From contig CAJOCU010000018.1 in NCBI GenBank assembly GCA_905233765.1, forward strand, positions 1 through 58,709: DNA of 58,709 nt, written 5' to 3'. Below are positions 8,806 to 17,862 of the stretch, piece by piece. Below the pieces are notes generated by a model that made no database searches, had not been told where the DNA came from, and saw only the letters and a list, made by a program, of their open reading frames with translations. This stretch comes from an uncultured Bacteroidaceae bacterium (GTDB lineage Bacteria > Bacteroidota > Bacteroidia > Bacteroidales > Bacteroidaceae). The translations under genes were made by a program, and so were the position numbers. Position 1 is the stretch's first letter, and the number at the start of each line of letters is the position of its first letter.

Positions 8806-10803
8806 ATGGCTCAAAACGAAGGCGACCTCCGCATCCTCCAATTACTCTCGCAGTCGTTCCCCAATATCGCTGCAGCTTCCTCCGAGATTATAAACCTCGA
8901 AGCCATCTTGAACTTGCCCAAGGGCACGGAACACTTCATGGCCGATATCCACGGCGAATACGAAGCCTTCCTACATATCCTCAAGAACGCTTCGGGCAAC
9001 ATCAAGCGCAAGGTGAAGGAGCTTTATTCCAGCGAGCTCCCGCCCGACGAGATTCGCGAGCTCTGCACCCTCATCTACTATCCTGAGCAGAAGCTGGAGA
9101 TTATCAAGAACAGTTTAAATGATGACGCCAATCAGCCCTCATCATTAGATTCTTTCTACTCCACAACGCTCCAGCGCCTGATCCGCGTTTGCCAGAGCGT
9201 GTCGTCGAAGTACACGCGTTCGAAAGTGCGCAAAGCGCTGCCCACCGAGTTTGCCTACATCATTGAGGAGCTGCTGCACGAATCGCCCTCCGACGACGAC
9301 AAGCAAGCCTACTTCTCGCGCATCATCGAGACCATCGTGCAGACGGGTCGCGCCGATGCCTTCATCACGGCCCTTGCCACGGTCATCCAGCGCCTCGCCG
9401 TGGATCAGTTGCACATCCTTGGCGACATCTTCGACCGCGGCCCTGGCGCTCATATCATCATGGACCGTCTGTGCCAGCACCACAATTTCGACATCCAATG
9501 GGGCAACCACGATGCGCTGTGGATGGGCGCTGCTGCGGGCAACGACTGCTGCATCGCCAACGTGCTGCGTCTGTCGCTGCGCTACGGCAATATGCAGACC
9601 CTTGAGGACGGCTACGGCATCAACCTTGTACCGCTGGCCACCTTCGCCATGGAGACCTACGCCAGCGACCCCTGCGACCTCTTCGGGCCGCGTCTGGACA
9701 AGGACGACACGACGCACAACGAGAAGACGCGCCGCCTCATCGCACAGATGCACAAGGCCATCAGCATCATCCAGTTCAAGCTCGAAGCCCAGATGATCCT
9801 GCGCCGCCCTGAATGGCAGATGCAAGACCGCCTGGTGCTGCAGTATATCGACAAGCAGCGCGGCCTCTACGTGAAAGACGGCGTGGAGTACGAGATGAAG
9901 GACAGCTTCTTCCCCACCCTCGACCCTGCGCACCCCTATGAGCTCACCACGGAGGAGGCCGAGCTCGTCCATCAGCTGCACCACTCCTTCCGCGTCTCGG
10001 ACAAGCTGCAGAAGCACGTCAAGTGCCTCTTCACCCACGGCTGCATGTACGCCATCTACAACGGCAACCTGCTCTTCCACGCCAGTGTGCCCCTCAATGC
10101 CGACGGCACCCTTAAGGAGGTGGACCTCAATGGCCAGCGCTACAGCGGCCGCGAGTTGCTCCACCAAATTGGCATGACGATGCGCTCCGCTTTCAACGCC
10201 GACACGCCACGCGAGGAGAAGCAGTTTGCCAAGGATTACTTCTGGTACCTGTGGTGTGGCCAGGACTCCCCCCTCTTCGACAAAGACCGCATGGCCACCT
10301 TCGAGCGCTACTTCCTGCGCGACAAGGGCACCCACGAGGAGCGCAAAGGCTACTACTACCTGCTGCGCGACAATGCCGAGGTCTGCGACCGCATTCTGGA
10401 TGCCTTTGGCGTCGAGGGCAAGCATCGCCACATCATCAATGGCCACGTGCCTGTGCGCGTTGCCGGCGGCGAGAGCCCCATCAAGGCCGACGGCCGTCTG
10501 ATGGTCATCGATGGCGGCCTCTCCAAAGCCTACCACGACACGACGGGCATCGCCGGCTACACCCTTGTGTTCCACAGCCGCGGCTTTGAGCTCATCCAGC
10601 ACGAGCCCTTCGAGAGTGCCGACGACGCCATTCGCCGAGGCACCGACATCGTCTCCAGCAAGCAGATTGTGGAGCTCAGCGGCCGCCGCCTGCGCGTTCG
10701 TGACACAGACAAAGGACGCTCTATTCTCCTGCAAATCAAGGAGCTCCAGCAGCTGCTCTACGCCTACCGCCACGGCATCCTCAAGGAGCGCATCCGTCAG
10801 TAG
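8806..10803 (+). CDS. fbp: Fructose-1,6-bisphosphatase, class III
   Basis: Converts fructose 1,6-bisphosphate to fructose 6-phosphate in gluconeogenesis. The long form (about 665 residues) of the metallophosphatase type is found in Firmicutes and Bacteroidetes. Calcineurin-like metal motifs are in order: DIHGEYEAF (about 47), LGDIFDRGPGAH, WGNHDALWMG and INGHVPV near the C-terminus. I chose the ATG at 8806. The frame is open from a TTG at 8782, which would add 8 residues, but ATG is the commoner choice and lies 27 bases after the prmA stop. It shares the operon direction with prmA. Confidence 0.95.
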   Translation: MAQNEGDLRILQLLSQSFPNIAAASSEIINLEAILNLPKGTEHFMADIHGEYEAFLHILKNASGNIKRKVKELYSSELPPDEIRELCTLIYYPEQKLEIIKNSLNDDANQPSSLDSFYSTTLQRLIRVCQSVSSKYTRSKVRKALPTEFAYIIEELLHESPSDDDKQAYFSRIIETIVQTGRADAFITALATVIQRLAVDQLHILGDIFDRGPGAHIIMDRLCQHHNFDIQWGNHDALWMGAAAGNDCCIANVLRLSLRYGNMQTLEDGYGINLVPLATFAMETYASDPCDLFGPRLDKDDTTHNEKTRRLIAQMHKAISIIQFKLEAQMILRRPEWQMQDRLVLQYIDKQRGLYVKDGVEYEMKDSFFPTLDPAHPYELTTEEAELVHQLHHSFRVSDKLQKHVKCLFTHGCMYAIYNGNLLFHASVPLNADGTLKEVDLNGQRYSGRELLHQIGMTMRSAFNADTPREEKQFAKDYFWYLWCGQDSPLFDKDRMATFERYFLRDKGTHEERKGYYYLLRDNAEVCDRILDAFGVEGKHRHIINGHVPVRVAGGESPIKADGRLMVIDGGLSKAYHDTTGIAGYTLVFHSRGFELIQHEPFESADDAIRRGTDIVSSKQIVELSGRRLRVRDTDKGRSILLQIKELQQLLYAYRHGILKERIRQ

Positions 10804-10884
10804 GCAGGCAACGCCTTTCAGCAGCGACACGCAAAATTTTTCTTAAAAAAAAGGGATTCGTAGCGCAGAATAAAAATGTTTGTG

Positions 10885-10892
10885 TATATTTG
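10885..10892 (+). promoter_or_regulatory. Promoter -7 element for transketolase
   Basis: TATATTTG lies 73 bases before the transketolase ATG in an otherwise AT-rich gap. The -33 element is not clear. Confidence 0.55.
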
Positions 10893-10964
10893 CCACGCAA
10901 TATGCACTCCAACGAGCATTTCTGAACAGAAAATAATTCATTTTACCTAATAACTGCATAAAAA

Positions 10965-12980
10965 ATGAACGACATCAAAGTTTTGAACCACGCAGCCGAT
11001 AACATCCGTATCCTGGCTGCGTCGATGGTCGAGAAGGCCAAGAGTGGTCACCCGGGCGGCGCCATGGGTGGTGCTGACTTCATCAACGTGCTCTACAGCG
11101 AGTACCTGAACTACGATCCCGCCGATCCCAACTGGGTAGGCCGCGACCGCTTCTTCCTCGACCCCGGCCACATGGCTCCGATGCTCTACAGCCAGCTGGC
11201 CCTCATCGGCAAGTTCTCGCTCGAGGAGCTGCAGCAGCTGCGCCAGTGGGGCTCCCCCACCCCCGGTCACCCCGAGGCTGACCCCAAGCGCGGCATTGAG
11301 AACACCAGCGGTCCGCTCGGTCAGGGCCACACCTTCGGTATCGGCGCTGCCATCGCTGCCAAGTTCCTGGCTGCACACACCGGCAACCCCACTTTCGAGA
11401 AGGAGACCATCTACATCTACATCTCCGACGGCGGCGTGCAGGAAGAGATTTCTCAGGGTGCTGCCCGCATCGCCGGCACACTGGGACTGGACAACGTCGT
11501 GATGTTCTACGACAGCAACGACATCCAGCTCTCCACCGAGACCGCTGAGGTCATGAACGAGAACACTGCTGCCAAGTATCGCGCCCTCGGTTGGGAGGTC
11601 TTCGAGATCAACGGCAACGACGCCGCTCAGATCCGCAAGGCCATCGAGGCAGCCAAGGCCGTGAAGGGCAAGCCCGCCCTCATCATCGGTAAGTGCATCA
11701 TGGGTAAGGGTGCCCTCAAGGAGGACGGTTCCAGCTACGAGCGCAACTGCAAGACTCATGGTGCTCCCCTTGGTGGCGATGCCTACAAGAAGACCGTTGC
11801 CAACCTCGGCGGCGACCCCGAGAACCCCTTCGTTATCTTCGACGATGTCAAGGCACTCTATGCCCAGCGCGCAGAGGAGCTGAAGAAGATTGCTGCCGAG
11901 CGCAAGGCCGAAGAGGCTGCTTGGGCTGCCAAGAATCCCGAATGTGCTGCTGCACAGGCTGAATGGTTCAGCGGCAAGGCTCCCAAGGTAGATTGGACGA
12001 AGGTGCAGCAGAAGAGCGGCGACGCTACCCGCAATGCCAGCGCAGCCGTCCTCAGCGTCCTCGCTGAGCAGGTGCCCAACATGATCTGCGCTTCTGCCGA
12101 CCTCTCCAACTCCGATAAGACCGACGGCTTCCTCAAGAAGACCCAAGCCCTCAAGGCTGGCGACTTCAGCGGCGCCTTCTTCCAGGCAGGTGTGGCCGAG
12201 CTCACCATGGCTTGCTGTTGCATCGGTATGGCCCTGCACGGCGGTGTCATCCCCGCTTGCGGCACGTTCTTCGTGTTCTCAGATTATATGAAACCCGCCG
12301 TTCGTATGGCTGCCCTCATGGAGCTGCCCGTGAAGTTCATCTGGACCCACGATGCCTTCCGCGTCGGTGAGGACGGTCCTACTCACGAGCCCGTGGAGCA
12401 GGAAGCACAAATCCGCCTCATGGAGAAGCTGAAGAACCACCACGGCAAGAACTCCACCCTCGTGTTGCGTCCCGCCGATGCACAGGAGACCACCGAGGCT
12501 TGGCGTCTGGCTATGGAGAACACCGACAGCCCCACCGCCCTCATCCTCAGCCGTCAGAACATCGCCGACCTGCCCGCAGGCAACGACTACAAGCAGGCCG
12601 AGAAGGGTGCATATATCGTGGCCGGTTCCGATGAGAACCCCGATGTCATCCTGCTCGCCAGCGGTTCTGAGGTCAGCACCCTCGTGGCCGGCACAGAGCT
12701 CCTGCGCAAGGACGGCGTGAAGGTTCGCATCGTCAGCGTGCCCTCTGAAGGTCTGTTCCGCAGCCAGCCCAAGGACTACCAGCAGGCCATCCTGCCCTGC
12801 GGCGTGAAGAAGTTCGGCCTCACCGCCGGTCTGCCCGTGAACCTCGAAGGCCTCGTAGGCGCCGACGGCACCGTCTGGGGTCTCCAGAGCTTCGGTTTCA
12901 GCGCTCCCTACAAGGTGCTCGACGAGAAGCTCGGCTTCACCGCAGAGAATGTGTACAAGCAAGTTAAAGCGCTGCTGTAA
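10965..12980 (+). CDS. tkt: Transketolase
   Basis: A thiamine diphosphate enzyme that moves two-carbon units between sugar phosphates in the pentose phosphate pathway. It has 671 residues, the usual full length. The N-terminal part shows KSGHPGGAMGGADF and DPGHMAPM, and a GDG-like cofactor motif appears as ISDGGVQEEISQG. The pyrimidine-binding part contains TFFVFSDYMKPAVRMAAL and THDAFRVGEDGPTHEP. rpiB follows 30 bases later, so two non-oxidative pentose phosphate enzymes are likely co-transcribed. Confidence 0.97.
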   Translation: MNDIKVLNHAADNIRILAASMVEKAKSGHPGGAMGGADFINVLYSEYLNYDPADPNWVGRDRFFLDPGHMAPMLYSQLALIGKFSLEELQQLRQWGSPTPGHPEADPKRGIENTSGPLGQGHTFGIGAAIAAKFLAAHTGNPTFEKETIYIYISDGGVQEEISQGAARIAGTLGLDNVVMFYDSNDIQLSTETAEVMNENTAAKYRALGWEVFEINGNDAAQIRKAIEAAKAVKGKPALIIGKCIMGKGALKEDGSSYERNCKTHGAPLGGDAYKKTVANLGGDPENPFVIFDDVKALYAQRAEELKKIAAERKAEEAAWAAKNPECAAAQAEWFSGKAPKVDWTKVQQKSGDATRNASAAVLSVLAEQVPNMICASADLSNSDKTDGFLKKTQALKAGDFSGAFFQAGVAELTMACCCIGMALHGGVIPACGTFFVFSDYMKPAVRMAALMELPVKFIWTHDAFRVGEDGPTHEPVEQEAQIRLMEKLKNHHGKNSTLVLRPADAQETTEAWRLAMENTDSPTALILSRQNIADLPAGNDYKQAEKGAYIVAGSDENPDVILLASGSEVSTLVAGTELLRKDGVKVRIVSVPSEGLFRSQPKDYQQAILPCGVKKFGLTAGLPVNLEGLVGADGTVWGLQSFGFSAPYKVLDEKLGFTAENVYKQVKALL

Positions 12981-13010
12981 TTCATCATTCGCAATTCATA
13001 ATTCATCATT
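12980..13010 (+). repeat. Degenerate 7-bp tandem repeat between tkt and rpiB
   Basis: Four units of ATTCATC-like sequence (ATTCATC, ATTCGCA, ATTCATA, ATTCATC) fill the whole gap between the two genes. It is one of many such gap-specific short-unit tracts in the window. Confidence 0.7.
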
Positions 13011-13436
13011 ATGGATGTCAAGGTAATAGGGTTAGCCAGCGATCACGCTGGCTACCCCTTAAAACAATTTGTCAAGCAGTACCTTGCGGAGAAGGGCTAT
13101 GAGTTTAAGGACTACGGCACCTACAGCGAGGACTCGTGCGACTACAGCGACTTCGGCCACGCCCTCGCGCGCGGCATCGAAGCCGGCGAGGTCTATCCCG
13201 GCATCGCCATCTGCGGCAGCGGCGAAGGCATCAACATGACGCTGAACAAGCACCAGTCGATTCGCGCCGGCCTCTGCTGGATTCCCGAGATTGCTCACCT
13301 CATCCGTCAGCACAACAACGCCAACGTCCTCGTGATGCCCGGTCGCTTCATTGACGAAGCCATGGCCGCCAAGATCATGGACGAGTTCTTCGCTAGTCGC
13401 CATCAGGCTCGCATCGACAAGATTCCCGTGGCGTAA
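13011..13436 (+). CDS. rpiB: Ribose 5-phosphate isomerase B
   Basis: Interconverts ribose 5-phosphate and ribulose 5-phosphate. It has 141 residues, typical of the RpiB/LacAB family. Key features are SDHAGY near the start, the active-site Cys in GIAICGSGEGI, and NANVLVMPGR. The 3' end is duplicated at 17691-17833. In this copy the C-terminal part reads FFASRHQARIDK, one residue shorter than the second copy (FFASGRHQARIDK). The G-R form seems closer to the usual family ending, so the resident 3' end may have been replaced by recombination. Confidence 0.95.
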   Translation: MDVKVIGLASDHAGYPLKQFVKQYLAEKGYEFKDYGTYSEDSCDYSDFGHALARGIEAGEVYPGIAICGSGEGINMTLNKHQSIRAGLCWIPEIAHLIRQHNNANVLVMPGRFIDEAMAAKIMDEFFASRHQARIDKIPVA

Positions 13437-13438
13437 GC
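13297..13438 (+). repeat. Direct repeat copy A: 3' end of rpiB
   Basis: Bases 13297-13396 match 17691-17790 at all 100 positions. After that the second copy has one extra codon and one substitution, then 37 more identical bases to just past the stop. The repeats bracket 4.4 kb of accessory DNA. Confidence 0.9.
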
Positions 13439-13466
13439 GCGCAAAGAAAACTGTTTACTGTTTACA

Positions 13467-13604
13467 TCATGGACAATTATGCGGCACCCGATTCTCGCGA
13501 AGGGGGTGCCGCTGGTGTGTTGATGGCGTGGTGAGCAGAGCTGTAGGGATGGTTACTATCAATTCGCCAATCTTCTTGAGTGTCGTCTTAGTGGATTCTT
13601 TCAT
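13467..13604 (-). CDS. Diverged smalltalk-family small protein (probably decayed)
   Basis: 45 residues starting MKESTKTTLKKIGELIVTI. It aligns with the intact smalltalk protein at 17915-18025 (MKDSTKKTLKRIGEIVITI) over the basic head and hydrophobic segment. The C-terminal half is different and runs through the hairpin at 13481-13512, so the original end seems lost. Smalltalk proteins are short, single-helix Bacteroidetes proteins usually found between HU-like and amidase-like genes; their role is unknown. It may be a relic. Confidence 0.6.
   Translation of the reverse strand: MKESTKTTLKKIGELIVTIPTALLTTPSTHQRHPLRENRVPHNCP
13481..13512. terminator. Hairpin downstream of rpiB
   Basis: A 9-base-pair GC-rich stem, GCGGCACCC (13481-13489) with GGGTGCCGC (13504-13512). 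It is 45 bases after the rpiB stop and could end that transcript, though no T run follows. Confidence 0.5.
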
Positions 13605-13608
13605 GGTT

Positions 13609-13632
13609 CGGCCCCTTCTAACTCCCCCAGGG
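13609..13632. repeat. GC-rich REP-like element (a)
   Basis: CCCCTTCTAAC, then a CCCCC/GGGGG hairpin and GAGGACTC. The same motif recurs at 18748-18780. Both copies stand just upstream of genes of the smalltalk/HU module. Confidence 0.55.
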
Positions 13633-13719
13633 GGGAGGACTCGTTGCTTTTGGAGGCATCTCTGTGTTGTAAATCCCATGCGGCCAGCGGCAGCGTTCAT
13701 TATTATTTCTTCATTCTGG

Positions 13720-13991
13720 GAGAATTACATCTGCATTACAGATATGCTGAAAGCTAAAGATGGTGATTTCTTTGTGACCGATTGGCTTCGCAATCGCAAC
13801 ACAATGGAATTCCTTGGCGTGTGGGAACGTGTTTATAATCCGAATTTTAATTATGGCGAATTCGCCACAATTAGAAATCAATCCGGATTGAACAGCTTTA
13901 AAATCAGCGTAAACTCGTGAAGCTCAACCAGATTGCCATTCAGCAGATGCAGGTGCTGGAAGACAATAGCGGCAGGAATTTGTTAAAATAG
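13720..13991 (+). pseudogene. KilA-N domain protein, internally deleted relic
   Basis: The frame encodes NYICITDMLKAKDGDFF, TDWLRNRNTMEFLGVWE and NPNFNYGEFATI, the DNA-binding KilA-N core of phage and Bacteroidetes accessory genes. It stops after FKISVNS at 13920. A second frame overlapping it (from 13917) continues with KLNQIAIQQMQVLE and ends at 13991, which is how intact KilA-N proteins finish. The middle, about 100 residues, is missing. No start codon is seen upstream. I read this as the two ends of one gene joined by an internal deletion. Confidence 0.75.
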
Positions 13992-14099
13992 ACTTTTACT
14001 CACTATCTGTATCATCGCCTTCTCCTCCTCTTGGGAAGGCTTTTTGGTGCCTCAACTTGAAAAAAAGAGATAATATTGTGTGCGTAAGGAAATAATGTG

Positions 14100-14107
14100 T
14101 ATATTTG
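14100..14107 (+). promoter_or_regulatory. Promoter -7 element for the 158-residue exported protein
   Basis: TATATTTG lies 40 bases before the ATG at 14148, in an AT-rich stretch. Confidence 0.55.
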
Positions 14108-14147
14108 CAGCGAAAACAATTGTTTATGAACCGTTAAACAATACATT

Positions 14148-14624
14148 ATGAAGATAAAGCTAACCCTAATCATGATGCTCATGGCGGCTGCAACGGGGCT
14201 GTGGGCGCAGGACACGCAACGATTGGTTGTGTGGAAAACGAATGGTGAGAAAATCTATCATGAGCTGACGGACGAACCGGAGACGCGGTTCGCGAACGGA
14301 ATGCTGATGCTCTCGACGAAGAAGGTGAGCATCTCGTATCCGATTGCGCAGGTGCTGCGCTACACCTTTGAGGGCTATATTCCTGTGGTGAGTGTGCCCG
14401 CCGTAAAGAAGGGCGAGGTGCGATTCTCCCAAGGCACAGACGAGATGCGCTTCGACGGTCTCGCAGGTGGCACCGTTCTCGAACTCTATGCCCCCGACGG
14501 CAAGCTGCTGCGCACGCAGACGGCTGCCGAAGGTCAGCCCGCCGTGGTGTCGCTCAAAGGGCAGTCTGCTGGCTTGTATATCGTGAAAGTGGGCGACGCC
14601 TCGTACAAGTTCATGAAACGCTGA
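14148..14624 (+). CDS. Exported protein with C-terminal secretion-domain-like end
   Basis: 158 residues. The signal peptide MKIKLTLIMMLMAAATGLWAQ should be cut after Ala. The N-terminal half (VVWKTNGEKIYHELTDEPET, ISYPIAQVLRYTFEG) is a common Prevotella surface-protein opening in which a keyword-like strand names a property of the cell envelope. The C-terminal half (MRFDGLAGGTVLELYAPDGK, GQSAGLYIVKVGD, ending YKFMKR) resembles the C-terminal domain of type IX-secreted proteins. Function is unknown. The next gene lies 67 bases downstream and also encodes an exported protein, so they may form a pair. Confidence 0.75.
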   Translation: MKIKLTLIMMLMAAATGLWAQDTQRLVVWKTNGEKIYHELTDEPETRFANGMLMLSTKKVSISYPIAQVLRYTFEGYIPVVSVPAVKKGEVRFSQGTDEMRFDGLAGGTVLELYAPDGKLLRTQTAAEGQPAVVSLKGQSAGLYIVKVGDASYKFMKR

Positions 14625-14691
14625 GCGAGGCTGAATGCTTCTTTCACACGAATGACCACCAATTTATTCCACGAATTATCATCAATTATTC

Positions 14692-17592
14692 ATGGCTAAT
14701 ATGAACACACGATATAAACTAATCCTATCTGTAGTCCTTGCATGGACACAGGTCCTTATGCCAGTAATGGCACAAGATGCGTTCTACGTCTATCGCAACG
14801 ACGGCGACTTCAACGGCTTCTTCTTCGACGAAGTCATTCGCATGGGCTATTCGAAGATCGACCCGCAGGGCATCGAACATGAAGAGTATGTGATTCAGGA
14901 GATTGAAACCGAGGATTCGCTATATCGTATCCCGCTGGCTGCCATCGACTCCATCGGCTTCCAGCAGCCGGAGATACGTCTTAATCCAAGGGTGAGATTT
15001 GATGACGATGAGGGTTTGTTCAATCCCTCTTACTTCTGGGGCGTTGACCCTGATGCACGCATCCTCTATTTCCTTTCCACCCCACCGGATGAGTTTATGC
15101 CAAAGATAGGCGATGTGCTGGTTTGTCTGGAGACCACGCAAATACCAGGTGGCAGCTGGGCTGGTAAGATTACGTCATTCGATAAAAATCGTTTCTTCGA
15201 GATTCATTACGATGATCTTTCGGAGATAAGCGATGTTTTCGAACAGTTTATTTCTGTTGAGCAGTTGTATTACGACCAGGGGAACAATGTTCGCCGTCGC
15301 ATAGCGGGCTTCAACAACGAAAAGCTTCGCAAGCAGTTGCCTCGTAAGCTGAACGGTAATTTCGATTTGAGTATCATCGATTGGAGCGGTCGCATACAAA
15401 TGGAGTTCAAACCAACCGAAAAAAGCAGCATCAACGTAGGTATAGATGTGGGTGTTAAGGTTGGTGCCCGTTTCGTTTATCGCATAGAGGGCTTGCTCGT
15501 AAAGCGCTTCTATGTAAAGGGCATGCTGTCGGAAGACTTCTCTATTGGTGCCAGCGTCTCGGCATCCATCAATGCACACTGGGATTCAGCGGATCCACTT
15601 CCAATTTCTATCCCTCCTATTAAGTTTCCGGCAAATATCCCGCTCTTGGAGATTAACCCAAGCCCTGGAGCGTTTGTGCGTGTCGATGGTTCCCTCGCAG
15701 TCACAATCCCCTTTGAGGCAATGACCTTTGGCGCTACGCAAACCCTGACCATTGATACTGATGACCCATGGCTGGTTTCCCTGAAATGGGGCAACCGCGA
15801 TGAGAAGGAAAAGAGCTATGACCTGCTTCATGCTGATATGAATTGGATCGACCTTAACACCACTCTGAGCGGTTACGTGCAGCTTGGCGCAAAGCAGGAG
15901 TGTGGCATAAAGACCAACCAGTGGTTCAAGAAACTTGTAGATGCCTACACGGGTATGGACATCTATGTAGGTCCGAAGTTGGATGGCGCCATTAATTTCT
16001 CTACTGCAGGTGCTATCGGTGGCGGCTTCTATGGTGCTATGAAGGACTCGTATATAGGCTTCACCCCGTTGAGCATAGACCGCGAGGCAAAAGCTAAATT
16101 CAGCGTATTCAATGGCGAGCCTACAGAGCGAGTCTTCTATAGCGACAGCAAAAAATACGCCTATTCACAATGGTATTTATTCCCTGAATTCTTAGATTCC
16201 AAGGTAGAATACAACGAGCAGAAGAATAAGATTGATGCCGCAGTCTATCCCCGCCGCCAGGTATGTAAGTCCAGCGATATAGGCATTGGGCTGTATCGCT
16301 ACACAAAAGACCCCAATACTATCTATGATGAGCAAGAGGAGGAAGAACAGACGACCACTATAGACACAGGCGGCGAAGAAGGTGGACAAACAACCCAAGG
16401 TCAGCATACAGACCCGATGGATAAAGCGACAACCCTTGTCGAAAGCGTATATAACGGCACTCCATATAGCTTCACGAACAACTTTGTTGATTTCAAGCAC
16501 ACGTTTACAACCGGCACAGGTACGGCTCCTGGAAATTATACCGTTGTACCTATGGTACGCAGCTTTGGTATGGAAATGCCTGTTTGGGACAAAAAAGTGA
16601 ATATTGATATACCTGTCCAGATGGAGCTTTCACCAGAATTTCTGACTGTAGATAAGGAGGCAGGCACACACAGCGTTACGGTTAATACCAATGGCGACAA
16701 GGTGAGCTACATGTATGATATGCGTGTCCACGAGTACGGAAATAAGGAATGGCTGGAATGTGATGCACCTGAAGACGGGAAAACCGTTACGATCAAAGTA
16801 AAGGAGAATCCGTACTTCTATGCTCGCACAGACACTATTACCATTCTTTCTTGGCTGGAGAACGCTCCCGGAACTACAGGTCATAAGATGCTCCCCGTTA
16901 AGCAACACGGATGTTACGATATTGGATCTGCATATCTCCAATTAGGAATTCCTGTTATCGATGGAAAAGGCAATGAGGTGTATTCTAAGTTCGATGTTAC
17001 ACTCAATAGGTATAATTCAACATTCCAAATGGGCTATTTTAAGCTAACCATAGATGCTGAGTTTGAGAATATACCCTATGTACATTCGGATTCTATCGCG
17101 CTTCCGGAAGATCCACAATGGTTTGGTACGCCCCAGACCTACACACGAAGCGGAAAGGATAAGGTTCATATAGAAGTTGACCTTTCCGAAGAAAACCCCC
17201 GTGTAACATCGTTTACGTTCAATGGCGACAAGCAACTTGTTTTTCGTAGCAGCGGGCAAAAGACGTATGATCCCGAACCAGATAGGTCTTATGTATGGGA
17301 AGAATGGAGCTTCTCCCAAGATTACAATGAAAGCCGGCGCCTTTCTTTGACGGCACCTCTAAGCGGATACTATGATAAAAGCGACAGGAGATTCAAGTTT
17401 GAGACAGATGCCACTTCCCCAACCTCTACCAGTTATTCGGCTCAGGAGTCACATAGCTTTGTAGATAACCATTACGATTGGAATTATGTAACACACAGTC
17501 GTTATTTTGACAAAGAGAGTTCTAAAAAGGATATAGGAAACAGCTCGGCTTATGGAAACGGAGAAGGCGGCTTTACCCTTTATCTCCGCTGA
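14692..17592 (+). CDS. Large exported protein of unknown function with a BACON-like domain
   Basis: 966 residues. The signal peptide ends LMPVMAQ at about residue 28. The next section (DAFYVYRNDGDFNGFFFDEV, EDSLYRIPLAAIDSIGF) is a recurring N-terminal module of Prevotella surface proteins. The middle is a beta-rich region with alternating Ser, Gly and Ala strands. A very acidic linker (DEQEEEEQTTT, about 543-555) precedes a BACON-like Ig domain (LSPEFLTVDKEAGTHSVTVN, EWLECDAP). No catalytic motif is recognised. The only other gene in the same direction nearby is the 158-residue exported protein. A strong hairpin terminator follows the stop. GC content looks lower than in housekeeping genes, in keeping with accessory DNA. 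Confidence 0.75.
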   Translation: MANMNTRYKLILSVVLAWTQVLMPVMAQDAFYVYRNDGDFNGFFFDEVIRMGYSKIDPQGIEHEEYVIQEIETEDSLYRIPLAAIDSIGFQQPEIRLNPRVRFDDDEGLFNPSYFWGVDPDARILYFLSTPPDEFMPKIGDVLVCLETTQIPGGSWAGKITSFDKNRFFEIHYDDLSEISDVFEQFISVEQLYYDQGNNVRRRIAGFNNEKLRKQLPRKLNGNFDLSIIDWSGRIQMEFKPTEKSSINVGIDVGVKVGARFVYRIEGLLVKRFYVKGMLSEDFSIGASVSASINAHWDSADPLPISIPPIKFPANIPLLEINPSPGAFVRVDGSLAVTIPFEAMTFGATQTLTIDTDDPWLVSLKWGNRDEKEKSYDLLHADMNWIDLNTTLSGYVQLGAKQECGIKTNQWFKKLVDAYTGMDIYVGPKLDGAINFSTAGAIGGGFYGAMKDSYIGFTPLSIDREAKAKFSVFNGEPTERVFYSDSKKYAYSQWYLFPEFLDSKVEYNEQKNKIDAAVYPRRQVCKSSDIGIGLYRYTKDPNTIYDEQEEEEQTTTIDTGGEEGGQTTQGQHTDPMDKATTLVESVYNGTPYSFTNNFVDFKHTFTTGTGTAPGNYTVVPMVRSFGMEMPVWDKKVNIDIPVQMELSPEFLTVDKEAGTHSVTVNTNGDKVSYMYDMRVHEYGNKEWLECDAPEDGKTVTIKVKENPYFYARTDTITILSWLENAPGTTGHKMLPVKQHGCYDIGSAYLQLGIPVIDGKGNEVYSKFDVTLNRYNSTFQMGYFKLTIDAEFENIPYVHSDSIALPEDPQWFGTPQTYTRSGKDKVHIEVDLSEENPRVTSFTFNGDKQLVFRSSGQKTYDPEPDRSYVWEEWSFSQDYNESRRLSLTAPLSGYYDKSDRRFKFETDATSPTSTSYSAQESHSFVDNHYDWNYVTHSRYFDKESSKKDIGNSSAYGNGEGGFTLYLR

Positions 17593-17606
17593 ACCTTCTT
17601 ATACAA

Positions 17607-17639
17607 AAACGGGCGAATCCATCGAGGGCTCGCCCGTTT
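17607..17639 (+). terminator. Terminator of the 966-residue protein gene
   Basis: A perfect 10-base-pair stem, AAACGGGCGA (17607-17616) with TCGCCCGTTT (17630-17639), starting 15 bases after the stop. Confidence 0.75.
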
Positions 17640-17690
17640 GCTATAAAGTCTTTTCTTACTGGGAATCAAGGCGACAGGTTCTTTCATACA

Positions 17691-17833
17691 ACCTCATCCG
17701 TCAGCACAACAACGCCAACGTCCTCGTGATGCCCGGTCGCTTCATTGACGAAGCCATGGCCGCCAAGATCATGGACGAGTTCTTCGCTAGCGGTCGCCAC
17801 CAGGCTCGCATCGACAAGATTCCCGTGGCGTAA
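17691..17833 (+). pseudogene. rpiB: Duplicated 3' fragment of rpiB
   Basis: The last 47 codons of rpiB (from LIRQHNNANVLVMPG to IPVA and stop) without the front of the gene. The first 100 bases are identical to 13297-13396. The fragment has one extra Gly codon (FFASGRHQ) compared with the complete gene. It is followed, as is the complete gene, by a hairpin and a convergent smalltalk gene. It looks like the other end of a duplication or site-specific insertion at the rpiB 3' end. Confidence 0.9.
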
Positions 17834-17862
17834 GCGCAAAGAGATTGCAACTGAAACGAGAA

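Noticed and set aside
9145..10830. Long open frame antisense to fbp (561 codons)
   Set aside because: It is the mirror of a well-supported fbp gene; high GC and codon bias keep the opposite strand open. Similar long shadows oppose ileS, batD and the BatB-BatC gene.
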